From: an uncultured Clostridium sp.
GTDB lineage: Bacteria > Bacillota > Clostridia > Lachnospirales > Lachnospiraceae
Direction: 5' to 3'
DNA length: 40,000 bases
NCBI GenBank assembly: GCA_947575275.1
Contig: CANPMS010000019.1
Coordinates: 1 to 40,000 of the forward strand
The notes beneath the pieces are model-generated. The model saw only the letters and a list, made by a program, of their open reading frames with translations. It ran no database searches and was not told the origin of the DNA. Shown here piece by piece: positions 7,636-15,951 of this stretch (position 1 is its first letter; the number at the start of each line of letters is the position of its first letter). Made by a program: the position numbers and the translations under genes.

Positions 7636-9273
7636 TCAGTTGTCATCCTCCTGCTTTTCCGACACCGAGAACACAAACCGTTTTCTTGCCATCTCATCGC
7701 TCTCTAAATATTCGTCGTAGGAAGTAATCTTATCAATCAGCTTCCCGTTCACAATCTCCATAATCCGGGTTGCTGTGGTCTGCACAATCTGGTGGTCACG
7801 GGAAGAAAAAATCAGCACACCCGGAAATTTCATCAGACCGTTATTCAGGGCAGTAATCGACTCCATATCCAGATGATCCGTCGGCTCATCAAGCATCAGC
7901 ACATTAGCGCCGGAAATCATCAGTTTAGAAAGCATACAGCGTACCTTCTCGCCTCCGGAGAGCACCCGAACTTTCTTCACGCCATCCTCACCGGCAAACA
8001 GCATACGCCCCAAAAAGCCGCGAACATAAGTCACATCCTTTTCTGTGGAATACTGGGTCAGCCAGTCCACAATCGTATCATCACTGTCAAACTCCGCAGA
8101 ATTATCCTTCGGGAAATAGGATTGAGTTGTGGTCAACCCCCACTTATAAGAGCCTTCATCCGGCTCCATCTCTCCTGCAAGAATTTGGAACAGCACCGTT
8201 TTGGCCCGCTCATTAGGACCTACTAATGCCACCTTGTCCTCACGGTTTAACGTGAAGGTCAGTCCATCCAGAATCTTCTCACCATCAATAGTCTTTGACA
8301 GATTGTCTACGCTCAGCACCTCATTTCCAATCTCGCGGAAAGGGCGAAAATCAATATAGGGATATTTCCGGCTGGAGGGCTTAATATCATCCAGCTCAAT
8401 CTTTTCCAGAGCACGTTTTCTTGAAGTGGCCTGTTTTGATTTGGAAGCGTTGGCGGAGAATCTCTGGATAAACTCCTGCAGCTCCTTAATCTTCTCCTCC
8501 TTCTTCCGGTTTGCTTCTTTCATCTGCTTTATCATAAGCTGGCTGGACTCATACCAGAAATCATAGTTGCCCGCATAAAGCTGGATTTTTCCATAGTCAA
8601 TATCTGCAATATTGGTACATACTTTATTAAGGAAATACCGGTCATGAGATACCACAATCACCGTATTCTCAAAATTAATCAAAAACTCCTCCAGCCACGC
8701 GATTGCATCAAGATCCAGATGGTTTGTCGGCTCGTCAAGAAGCAGAATATCAGGATTTCCAAACAGTGCCTGGGCAAGCAGTACCTTTACCTTCAAAGAA
8801 CCAATCAAATCCTTCATAATTGTATCGTGATACTCTGTCTCCACACCAAGTCCATTCAGAAGGTTTGCCGCATCAGACTCCGCCTCCCAGCCATTCATCT
8901 CCGCAAACTCGCCCTCAAGCTCCGCGGCGCGAACTCCATCCTCATCAGAAAAATCCTCCTTCATGTAGATGGAATCCTTCTCCTTCATCACCTCATAGAG
9001 CCGCTTGTTGCCCATAATAACCGTATCCATAACGGAAAACTCATCATATTTAAAGTGATCCTGCTGCAAAAATGACAACCTCTGTCCCGGCGTGATCACC
9101 ACATCGCCGTTCGTTGGCTCTAACTGTCCGGATAAAATCTTTAAAAACGTGGATTTACCCGCTCCATTTGCGCCAATTAACCCATAGCAGTTGCCCTCCG
9201 TAAATTTAATACTTACATCTTCAAATAATGCCTTCTTTCCCACTCGCAAAGTTACGCCATTCGCACTTATCAT
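7636..9273 (-). CDS. ABC-F family ATPase, YkpA/YbiT-like
   Basis: It has 545 residues with two fused ABC domains and no membrane segment, as in ABC-F translation factors that bind the ribosomal E site. The start MISANGVTLRVG follows AAAGGTG; the open frame extends 35 codons upstream but without support. Domain 1 has Walker A GANGAGKST (34-42), Walker B ILLLDEPTNHLD (176-187) and the H-loop VVSHD, but its signature is IGSLK. The interdomain linker (about 235-300) holds the charged helices that reach the P-site tRNA in this family. Domain 2 has GPNERAKT (352-359) in the Walker A place, an LSGGE signature, DEPTDHLD, and Arg492 where the H-loop His should be. Much of this variation may be normal for the YkpA branch. 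A promoter and hairpin lie just upstream. Confidence 0.85.
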   Translation of the reverse strand: MISANGVTLRVGKKALFEDVSIKFTEGNCYGLIGANGAGKSTFLKILSGQLEPTNGDVVITPGQRLSFLQQDHFKYDEFSVMDTVIMGNKRLYEVMKEKDSIYMKEDFSDEDGVRAAELEGEFAEMNGWEAESDAANLLNGLGVETEYHDTIMKDLIGSLKVKVLLAQALFGNPDILLLDEPTNHLDLDAIAWLEEFLINFENTVIVVSHDRYFLNKVCTNIADIDYGKIQLYAGNYDFWYESSQLMIKQMKEANRKKEEKIKELQEFIQRFSANASKSKQATSRKRALEKIELDDIKPSSRKYPYIDFRPFREIGNEVLSVDNLSKTIDGEKILDGLTFTLNREDKVALVGPNERAKTVLFQILAGEMEPDEGSYKWGLTTTQSYFPKDNSAEFDSDDTIVDWLTQYSTEKDVTYVRGFLGRMLFAGEDGVKKVRVLSGGEKVRCMLSKLMISGANVLMLDEPTDHLDMESITALNNGLMKFPGVLIFSSRDHQIVQTTATRIMEIVNGKLIDKITSYDEYLESDEMARKRFVFSVSEKQEDDN

Positions 9274-9291
9274 ACCTGAACACCTTTCATT

Positions 9292-9319
9292 AAAAAAGGG
9301 GGCAGCTTCCGTTGTCCCC
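9292..9319 (-). terminator. Terminator between the amino-acid ABC operon and the ABC-F gene
   Basis: On the minus strand GGGGACAAC and GCTGCCCC pair (one bulge, one mismatch) around GGAA and are followed by six T residues, 18 nt before the ABC-F start codon. A possible promoter lies just upstream, so this hairpin may also act as a leader attenuator. Confidence 0.65.
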
Positions 9320-9337
9320 ATCTTTTGCATTATCTTT

Positions 9338-9365
9338 ATTTTACAGTAAAATCCATATTTTGCAA
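9338..9365 (-). promoter_or_regulatory. Possible promoter of the ABC-F gene
   Basis: On the minus strand TTGCAA (9360-9365), a 16-bp spacer and TAAAAT (9338-9343). Both hexamers deviate from consensus. Confidence 0.4.
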
Positions 9366-9374
9366 GGCTTTTTT

Positions 9375-10139
9375 TCACACACTCTCACCGTATCGTCCCA
9401 AAAAGCTGCGGGTCCGCTCGTTCGATGAGGAAAATACCTGCTCGGGTACTCCCTCTTCCACGATCACTCCATCCGCCATAAAAATTACCCGGTTCGAAAT
9501 ATCCCTGGCAAATGCCATCTCATGAGTCACGATCACCATGGCGATATGCAGATCCGCCAGCGACTTAATTACCTTCAGGACTTCCCCTGTAAGCTCCGGA
9601 TCCAGGGCGGAGGTCGGCTCGTCAAAAAACAGAATCTTTGGATTCAACGCCAAAGCTCTTGCTATTGCCACACGTTGGCACTGCCCCCCAGACAACTGGC
9701 AGGGATACGCATCCGCCTTATCCTCCAGTCCCATTTTTCTTAAAAGCTCCCGCGCTGTCTGAAATACCTCTGCCTTACTTCTCTTCTGCACAGTAAGAGG
9801 TGCGTCAGTAATATTCCTCATCACAGAATAGTGGGGAAACAAGTTAAAGTTCTGGAATACCAGCCCATAGTTCTGCTGGATTTTTTTCAGCTGATGCCTC
9901 GGTGCATAGACCGTCCTCCCGTCCTCACCATTCCAGGCTGCCCGATCTCCCAGATAAATCAGTTCTCCGCTGTCCATAGTCTCCAGCATTGTTGCACACC
10001 GCAGCAGCGTGGATTTTCCAGAGCCGGAGGGTCCGATAATGGATACGATCTCCCCCTCGCCCACATGCAGAGAAATATCCCGAATGACCATCGTATCATC
10101 AAAGGATTTTTTCACATGCTTCATTTCCAGTAAGTTCAT
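9375..10139 (-). CDS. Polar amino-acid ABC transporter, ATP-binding subunit
   Basis: This 254-residue protein drives amino-acid import together with the permease and binding protein encoded just upstream. It has Walker [11 protein letters not shown]-loop VFQNFNLF, signature LSGGQ, Walker [16 protein letters not shown] and the switch VTHEM. This pattern is typical of the GlnQ/HisP group of the polar amino-acid uptake family. The signature is followed by [10 protein letters not shown], with Cys where many members have Gln. It starts 14 nt after the permease gene, and its stop lies beside the predicted ABC-F promoter. Substrate cannot be assigned from the ATPase. Confidence 0.93.
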   Translation of the reverse strand: MNLLEMKHVKKSFDDTMVIRDISLHVGEGEIVSIIGPSGSGKSTLLRCATMLETMDSGELIYLGDRAAWNGEDGRTVYAPRHQLKKIQQNYGLVFQNFNLFPHYSVMRNITDAPLTVQKRSKAEVFQTARELLRKMGLEDKADAYPCQLSGGQCQRVAIARALALNPKILFFDEPTSALDPELTGEVLKVIKSLADLHIAMVIVTHEMAFARDISNRVIFMADGVIVEEGVPEQVFSSSNERTRSFLGRYGESV

Positions 10140-10153
10140 GGTATTCCTCCGGT

Positions 10154-10807
10154 CTACTGATAATACGCAAGCCGCTTTTCCACATGCTCCATAACCACCG
10201 CCACCAGCAGGTTAAACACATAGTAGAACAGGCCCGCTGCCACAAAGGGAATCATGTTGGTCTGAGCGGACGCCAGCGCCTTGGCGATGGAGAACATCTC
10301 CTGAACACTGATGGTAAACGCCAGAGAAGTATCCTTGACCAGCGTTATAACCTCATTGGTGACTGACGGTAGAATCCGTTTCATCACCTGCGGCAGGATA
10401 ATCTTGAAAAAGGTCTGCCTGCGGCTGTAACCCAAAAGCTTCGCCGCCTCATATTGCCCCGCAGGCATGGACTGAATCCCGCTGCGGTAAATCTCCGCAA
10501 AATAGGCGGCATAATTAATCACAAATCCAATAAATACCGCCCACAGACGGTAATTATTGTTCTTAATACGGATTTCAAACAGATAGTAGGGACCAAAATA
10601 CACCACCATGATCTGAAGCATCAGCGGAGTGCCGCGCATAACGGATATGTATGCCTTCACCAGACCCTGTATCAGTTTGTTTTTCGACATCCTTCCAAAC
10701 GCGACCGCCAACCCCAGCGGCAGGGAAAACACCAGCGTCACCAAAAAAATCTCAGTGCTGACCAGCATTCCTCCCGCAAGCTGCGATACCATAGTGTTCA
10801 GCTGCAT
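10154..10807 (-). CDS. Polar amino-acid ABC transporter, permease
   Basis: This 217-residue membrane protein has about five hydrophobic segments. The EAA loop that docks to the ATPase is visible as [22 protein letters not shown], read in two parts ([10 protein letters not shown] and [12 protein letters not shown]). [10 protein letters not shown] near residue 60 is a hallmark of the HisM/GlnP permease group. A single permease gene suggests a homodimeric channel. It lies between the binding protein and the ATPase in one minus-strand operon. Confidence 0.93.
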   Translation of the reverse strand: MQLNTMVSQLAGGMLVSTEIFLVTLVFSLPLGLAVAFGRMSKNKLIQGLVKAYISVMRGTPLMLQIMVVYFGPYYLFEIRIKNNNYRLWAVFIGFVINYAAYFAEIYRSGIQSMPAGQYEAAKLLGYSRRQTFFKIILPQVMKRILPSVTNEVITLVKDTSLAFTISVQEMFSIAKALASAQTNMIPFVAAGLFYYVFNLLVAVVMEHVEKRLAYYQ

Positions 10808-10835
10808 AACACCCTACTCCCTTTCCTGTATCAGA

Positions 10836-11720
10836 TTACTCCTGCCCTCCGATGGTGGTGACATCACGACCAAACCATTTAACTGAAATCTCTGCCATAG
10901 TTCCGTCTGCCGCCATATCATCCAGCGCACTCTGAACCTTATCTCTCAACTCCTCATTGCCCTTCTTAAATCCAATGCCATACTCCTCAGAAGCAAGTGT
11001 CTCATCCAGGATTACATACTTGTCAGCGTCGCCTCTCTGTTCAATCTGGTAACCGGCAACAATCACGTCCATGGCAATCGCATCTACGGCTCCCATCTCC
11101 AAATCCATAAATGCTGTATTATAATCCGGTGTGGTCTGAAGCGCCTTGAATGTATCTGCAAGCTCCTGATTGTCTTTTAAGGCGGCCTCCGCAGAGGAAT
11201 CCGCCTGGACTTCCACAACTTTGTCTGCCAAATCCGCCTGTGTCTTAATATCAGAATCAGCTGCTACAACAAACACCTGGCTGTTATCCATATAAGGCGT
11301 ACTCCATGTATAGCCATCCTCACGGCCATTTATAGTAAAGCCGTTCCAAATACAGTCGATGGTTCCGGAGTTTAGCTCCATATCCTTCGCATCCCATGCA
11401 ATTGGCTGCGGTACAAACTCAAGCCCCAGTCTGGTGGCCACTTCCTGTGCCAGCTCCAAATCAAAACCTGTATACTCACCATCATCTCCCACAAACCCCA
11501 TCGGAGGGAAATCCTGGTCAAATCCTACCGTAAAAGTTCCCCCCAGCTGATCCTCCTCGTTGGCTGCAGCTACCGTGGTCTCCTCCCTTCCAATCTCAGT
11601 GGATTCTTCCACAGTCGTTGTCTCCGGAGCCGCCGTTGTCTCAGATGCACCGCCTCCGCAGCCCGCCAGGGAAACCGTCATCATTCCTGCTGCTATCAAA
11701 CTTAACACTTTTTTCTTCAT
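10836..11720 (-). CDS. Polar amino-acid ABC transporter, substrate-binding lipoprotein
   Basis: The 294-residue precursor has a lysine start, a hydrophobic signal and the lipobox LAGC (Cys21), so it is anchored to the outer face of the membrane. A Thr/Glu-rich linker follows. The body matches the SBP_bac_3 family: TVGFDQDFPPMGF, GFDLELAQEVATRLG, LNSGTIDCIWNGFT, and the C-terminal ISVKWFGRD. An AGGAGG-type site precedes the ATG. It is the first gene of a three-gene operon (binding protein, permease, ATPase). The ligand is a polar amino acid or a cystine-like compound; the sequence does not decide which. Confidence 0.93.
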   Translation of the reverse strand: MKKKVLSLIAAGMMTVSLAGCGGGASETTAAPETTTVEESTEIGREETTVAAANEEDQLGGTFTVGFDQDFPPMGFVGDDGEYTGFDLELAQEVATRLGLEFVPQPIAWDAKDMELNSGTIDCIWNGFTINGREDGYTWSTPYMDNSQVFVVAADSDIKTQADLADKVVEVQADSSAEAALKDNQELADTFKALQTTPDYNTAFMDLEMGAVDAIAMDVIVAGYQIEQRGDADKYVILDETLASEEYGIGFKKGNEELRDKVQSALDDMAADGTMAEISVKWFGRDVTTIGGQE

Positions 11721-11775
11721 AATATACTCCTCCTTTTCGCGGTTCTATATATTCTTATTCCCACAACACGTTATC

Positions 11776-11804
11776 ATATTAGCACACTAAAGTGTTTCTG
11801 TCTA
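11776..11804 (-). promoter_or_regulatory. Promoter of the amino-acid ABC operon with palindrome in spacer
   Basis: On the minus strand TAGACA (11799-11804), a 17-bp spacer and TAATAT (11776-11781). Inside the spacer ACACT and AGTGT (11784-11795) form an inverted repeat around two bases, a possible repressor operator. The start codon is about 55 bp downstream. Confidence 0.55.
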
Positions 11805-11827
11805 TCTTTTTTTACTCCGGAAAAAAA

Positions 11828-12931
11828 TTATTCCCGAATCGATGCTCCCAGCTGTGCCAGCTCCCGGTTTTTTTCATTCATTAATCCAAAATTTTCCAGA
11901 CAGCAGATCACCTTATCACAGTCCTTCATAACCCTTACCGCCCGCTGAAAACTCTCCTGTCCAATAGGCTCAAAAGCCTTCTCTGAGATAACCTTTGCCG
12001 CCAGTGCCCTTGCCACTGGATACTCCATATCATTTTCGTGAAGAATTCCCGCTGCAAAAGGAATTCCCTGACGCTGCAATCTGCGGTACACAGAAATTCC
12101 GCTCCCATTTCCTCCTATAACAAATACCTTTGGCTTTCCCTTAGCCCGCTCCAGCTCCGGAAACCCAAGCTCTGCCTGATAGCTTCCCCAGGTAATTCCG
12201 TAGAGCTGCGCTATATATTCTGAAGTAAAAATCTCCTCTGGTGTACCGCATTTCTCAATAGTCTTTCCCTTGACACATACAACATAATCAGAAATACGCT
12301 GTGCCAAATCCAGCTCATGCAGTGACAGCAATACCGCCATATGCTTTTCCTGCACCATATGCTTTAACACTGCCAAAAGTTCCAGCTTATGGTGAATGTC
12401 CAAAAAAGAGGTGGGTTCATCCAGAACAACTGCCTGCGGCTCCTGACAAATTGCCCGGGCCAGCAGAATCCTCTGACGCTGTCCATCACTAAGCTGTGAA
12501 AAATCCCGCTCTGCCAGCTCCATGGCTCCCACCATCGAAAGAGCTTCATAGACCTTCTCCCTATCCCTATCCGTAAGAATTCCCATCCTGCCTGTATAGG
12601 GATATCGTCCCATGGCAGCCACATCATAGCAGGTCATCAGCTCTGGATTCACACGCTCCGTCATCAGTACCGCCATCCGTCTCGCCACCTGCCGCTCTGT
12701 CATCTCGTGCATCGATTGCCCATCCAGATAAACCGTTCCGCCAATCAAATTCAGTTGTCCGATGATGCTTTTGAGAATCGTGGATTTACCTGAACCATTC
12801 GGTCCAATCAATGTCACAATCTCTCCCCGGCGCACATGAAGCTCAATTTCCTCAATTACAGGATGCCCGCCATATCCCACACTCAGGTTCTCCGCACAGA
12901 TATAAACCATGTTCTTAAATGATTCCTCCAT
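11828..12931 (-). CDS. FecE/BtuD-type ABC ATPase with extra C-terminal domain
   Basis: The 367-residue protein energises import through the FecCD-type permease upstream. Residues 1-260 form the ATPase: Walker A GPNGSGKST (43-51), AAMGRYPYTG typical of iron-chelate/B12 transporters, signature LSDGQ (147-151), Walker B AVVLDEPTSFLD and switch LLSLHELD. Residues about 265-367 are an addition absent from ordinary family members of about 255-270 residues. It starts with a Rossmann-like strand and glycine loop, KVFVIGGNGSG, and contains GIPFAAGILHENDMEYPVARAL and VICCLENFG. The start at 12931 follows GGAGG by 8 nt; a second Met at residue 8 also has a GGAGG. It is the last gene of the riboswitch-led operon. 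Confidence 0.88.
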   Translation of the reverse strand: MEESFKNMVYICAENLSVGYGGHPVIEEIELHVRRGEIVTLIGPNGSGKSTILKSIIGQLNLIGGTVYLDGQSMHEMTERQVARRMAVLMTERVNPELMTCYDVAAMGRYPYTGRMGILTDRDREKVYEALSMVGAMELAERDFSQLSDGQRQRILLARAICQEPQAVVLDEPTSFLDIHHKLELLAVLKHMVQEKHMAVLLSLHELDLAQRISDYVVCVKGKTIEKCGTPEEIFTSEYIAQLYGITWGSYQAELGFPELERAKGKPKVFVIGGNGSGISVYRRLQRQGIPFAAGILHENDMEYPVARALAAKVISEKAFEPIGQESFQRAVRVMKDCDKVICCLENFGLMNEKNRELAQLGASIRE

Positions 12932-12933
12932 AA

Positions 12934-13953
12934 TTACCGCCTCCCCATCCTGCCGGGCAACATGATGTAAATTACAATCGGCGCCCCAAATATTGCTGTG
13001 ACAGAGCTGATAGAAAGCTCCGTAGGCGCAAAGACCGTCCTTGCCACCCAGTCACACAGCAGGCAAAATACCGCGCCGCCCAGAAAACATCCGGGAATCA
13101 CCACAATCGGTTTTGCTGTTTTAAACATGTTTTTCACCAGATGCGGCACTGCTACTCCCACAAAAGAAATTGAACCTGCAAACGCCGTAACGCAGGCTGA
13201 AAGAATACTGGAGAGCAGAATAAGCGCCACCCGAAAGCAGCGGATATTCACTCCCATATTCCGTGCATAAACCTCACCCAGCTGGTATGCGCCTATGGGC
13301 TTTGCCATAAGAAACGCCAGAAGCGCAGCGGTGGATACTACAATCGCCATCACCTGTACGTTTTCCCAGGACATTCCCGAAAAACTCCCCATAGACCAAT
13401 TATGAAGATTAACAATATTCGCATCATCCGCAAAAGTCACCACAAAATCTGTGGCAGCCGAACAAATATAGCTAATCATCACACCGCATACCACAAGCAC
13501 GGACATCTGACCCACCCTGCCGGAAATTACTAATACAAAGCCCATAGAAATCATTGCACCTACAAACGCTGCAAGAATCATGCCCGAGGAACCCACAGCA
13601 ATTCCTCTGCTTAAAAGTCCAATCATCACCAGTGAAACTGCAAACTTTGCTCCAGAGGAAATCCCCAATACAAATGGTCCTGCTATGGGATTGGAAAAGA
13701 AGGTCTGAAGAAGAAAACCGGCTACCGACAGCGCGCCTCCAAGGATTGCGGCTGCCAGAATCCGTGGGAGACGGATTTCCCATATGATTTTGCTGGCAGT
13801 ATCCTGCCCTGCACCTCTAAACAGAGTCTGTACAATTTCCCATGGCGATAAAGCAACGCTTCCAGAATTAACATTAAGGATAAACAGCAGACACAAAAGC
13901 GCTGCAAGAATTCCAAAAGACAAAAAAAACCGCACATGCCTTCTTTTCTCCAT
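12934..13953 (-). CDS. FecCD/BtuC-family ABC permease
   Basis: From ATG 13953 (AGGAGAG upstream; an earlier Met at 13974 is not supported) the protein has 339 residues and about nine to ten hydrophobic segments. Family marks are IRLPRILAAAILGGALSVAG near the N-terminus, NPIAGPFVLGISSGA in the first third, and FVGVAVPHLVK in the loop that contacts the ATPase. Members import iron-siderophores, heme or cobalamin. The gene sits 2 nt before the ATPase gene, indicating translational coupling. The cobalamin riboswitch upstream points to a corrinoid, cobalt complex or related tetrapyrrole as substrate, but that is inference. Confidence 0.92.
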   Translation of the reverse strand: MEKRRHVRFFLSFGILAALLCLLFILNVNSGSVALSPWEIVQTLFRGAGQDTASKIIWEIRLPRILAAAILGGALSVAGFLLQTFFSNPIAGPFVLGISSGAKFAVSLVMIGLLSRGIAVGSSGMILAAFVGAMISMGFVLVISGRVGQMSVLVVCGVMISYICSAATDFVVTFADDANIVNLHNWSMGSFSGMSWENVQVMAIVVSTAALLAFLMAKPIGAYQLGEVYARNMGVNIRCFRVALILLSSILSACVTAFAGSISFVGVAVPHLVKNMFKTAKPIVVIPGCFLGGAVFCLLCDWVARTVFAPTELSISSVTAIFGAPIVIYIMLPGRMGRR

Positions 13954-13985
13954 TGTCCACTCTCTCCTTCTCATTTTCTGCCTGT

Positions 13986-15932
13986 CTATCTCAGCCGGTG
14001 CAGATATGTAAGTGCTTCTTCATCAGTCTCGTCATGACTCAGTATCCCATTAATATCCACAATCATTGCACCTAATCCCATAGTCTCCTGAAATAAATTT
14101 CTCCCTGTACACCAGACATTTTTCTCCTTTACCGCCTTAAAATCCTTAAGAAGAGCGCTCTTTTCCAGCAGCTCATCTAATGTCTGAAGCTCTCCATCAA
14201 TGGTGCTGTTGTAAATAAGGCAGTCGGCATCCTTTGCCGCCGCATAGAACGCCTCCATCTGCATATTCATGGTAGAAAGAGCATTTTCACTTACTGCCAT
14301 GTTCTGCGGAACATAAGTGCCGCCAGCCATCTCAATCATTTTTGTCACATAATCTCCGGGTTTTCTCACATTAACCACACCGTTGGAGGTGATATAAAAA
14401 AACGCTGCGGTTTTCCCCGTAGCTTTTTGTTCCATCACCGGCTCCAACAGCTTAAGCTCATGGTCAAACACAGCCTCAGCTTCAGCTTCCTTTCCAAGAA
14501 GCACTCCATACAGCTTAATCCACTCCATTCTGCCCAGAGGATGGCTCTCATAGCTGGACCGCTCCACAAACACCGGAATCCCCAGATTCTCCAACTGTTC
14601 CTTCACCTCAGGCGTATGATAGATCATAGTCGATTCAAGGGCCAGATCACATTCCTTTTCCAAAATCATCTCATAATCCGGCGCGCTGTACTTTCCGGCA
14701 TAAACTATATCCCCGTCAGAAACTGCCTTCTTCGCTTCCTCAATATACCATCCCGAAGCATCTGTACCAGAGAGCGTCACCTGATTCAAACCGTCCAGGC
14801 TGCAGATTGCATCCATTGCAGAAGTCGCCACAAGATAAATATGTTTGAGCGGCCGCCTGATTACGACCGCTCCCCTTGCCAATAGCTCCGGCACATCCAC
14901 ACCATCCGGCACCACCAGATATTTATCCCCACCCTGCACGGTGATCATCGCACAACCATCATCATAGTAATCAACAGAAAACTGCTGTGCATATTGAAGC
15001 TCCATACTGCCCACAGGCGTCACCACACCAGCGGCTTCTCCACTATCTGAAGAATACGGCAGCAGCGTAGACGAATCAAATTTCAGTGTATACTGAATCT
15101 CATGAGGTTCACTCATAACAATCGTATCTGCAATCATCATCAGCTTTCGGTCAAAGCTCTCCACCGGAATCTCAAAGGTAGAATTTCCCTCTGCATAGAG
15201 CAACTCAAATTTTTCCTCTCCCACCTTCATATAATCATAGTTGGCGCTTCCCCAGACGATGGTGGCATATGCCTTCCCATCCTCCACACGAATTTTTGCC
15301 GGAGATTCAATTTTTGCTCTTCCAGAACCCCCTTCCAGACTCACCTCCACAGTATACTGTCCGTCCCCAAGACTCAGACTTTTTGCCGTTACCAACGCTC
15401 CATCCGCAAATGCCTCAGCAGGCAGCGAGGATGCCCGGAATACTAACACACGGTCATACCACTGTTCTCTGTTTTTACTAAATGCGCTGCAGTCAATCCC
15501 CGAGTCCAGCGCATCCACAGGCACTTCAAAGGTATATGTCCCGTCCGCCGTCTCCACAAAAGGAATATATGCACCTTCCTCCGCCTTGACTGCCTCTTCT
15601 CCGGTTCCCATAAAGAGCTTTAAGTAACCATTTCCTCCCATGGTCATAAGCGCCTTCATGCTGCCATTTTCAACTGTGAGTGTACATTCCTTAATTTTAA
15701 ACATACTGGAGCTGGAATCTACCTGAATATCATAAATACCGTCCTTTAAATCCTCTCCATAAACCGGCTCCATGTCTTCCGTTACCACATTTACAGCACT
15801 CACTGTCTCCTTACCCGACATCTGCTCTGAGACTTCTGCTTCCGTTACATCCGTTTGTTTTATTCCACATGATGCGGATGCAATACTCACGGCAATGATT
15901 ACTGCCGCGAGCTCTGCCCTTTTTCTTATCAT
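13986..15932 (-). CDS. Binding lipoprotein with two NEAT-like domains and a FecB-type domain
   Basis: From ATG 15932 (AAGGGTGAG upstream; GTG at 15941 is the alternative) the protein has 648 residues with a signal and a Ser-Cys lipobox at Cys22. Two related beta-rich domains follow. The first (about 60-180) starts DGIYDIQVDSSSSMFKI with TMGGNGYLKLFMG. The second (about 190-300) starts DGQYTVEVSLEGGSG with VWGSANYDYM. They resemble iron-transport-associated/NEAT-like domains of clostridial surface proteins. The C-terminal half (about 330-648) is a periplasmic-binding-protein type 2 domain of the FecB/BtuF kind (DIVYAGKYSAPDYEMILEKE, GRMEWIKLYGVLLG). It would capture a metal chelate or tetrapyrrole and deliver it to the permease encoded 32 nt downstream. 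The NEAT assignment is from pattern only. Confidence 0.8.
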   Translation of the reverse strand: MIRKRAELAAVIIAVSIASASCGIKQTDVTEAEVSEQMSGKETVSAVNVVTEDMEPVYGEDLKDGIYDIQVDSSSSMFKIKECTLTVENGSMKALMTMGGNGYLKLFMGTGEEAVKAEEGAYIPFVETADGTYTFEVPVDALDSGIDCSAFSKNREQWYDRVLVFRASSLPAEAFADGALVTAKSLSLGDGQYTVEVSLEGGSGRAKIESPAKIRVEDGKAYATIVWGSANYDYMKVGEEKFELLYAEGNSTFEIPVESFDRKLMMIADTIVMSEPHEIQYTLKFDSSTLLPYSSDSGEAAGVVTPVGSMELQYAQQFSVDYYDDGCAMITVQGGDKYLVVPDGVDVPELLARGAVVIRRPLKHIYLVATSAMDAICSLDGLNQVTLSGTDASGWYIEEAKKAVSDGDIVYAGKYSAPDYEMILEKECDLALESTMIYHTPEVKEQLENLGIPVFVERSSYESHPLGRMEWIKLYGVLLGKEAEAEAVFDHELKLLEPVMEQKATGKTAAFFYITSNGVVNVRKPGDYVTKMIEMAGGTYVPQNMAVSENALSTMNMQMEAFYAAAKDADCLIYNSTIDGELQTLDELLEKSALLKDFKAVKEKNVWCTGRNLFQETMGLGAMIVDINGILSHDETDEEALTYLHRLR

Positions 15933-15951
15933 TATTCTCACCCTTAATACA

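Noticed and set aside
8644..9075. Plus-strand frame of 143 codons opposite the ABC-F gene
   Set aside because: Antisense shadow with no ribosome-binding site; the same holds for the plus-strand frames at 7792-8226, 14427-14885 and 15241-15627.
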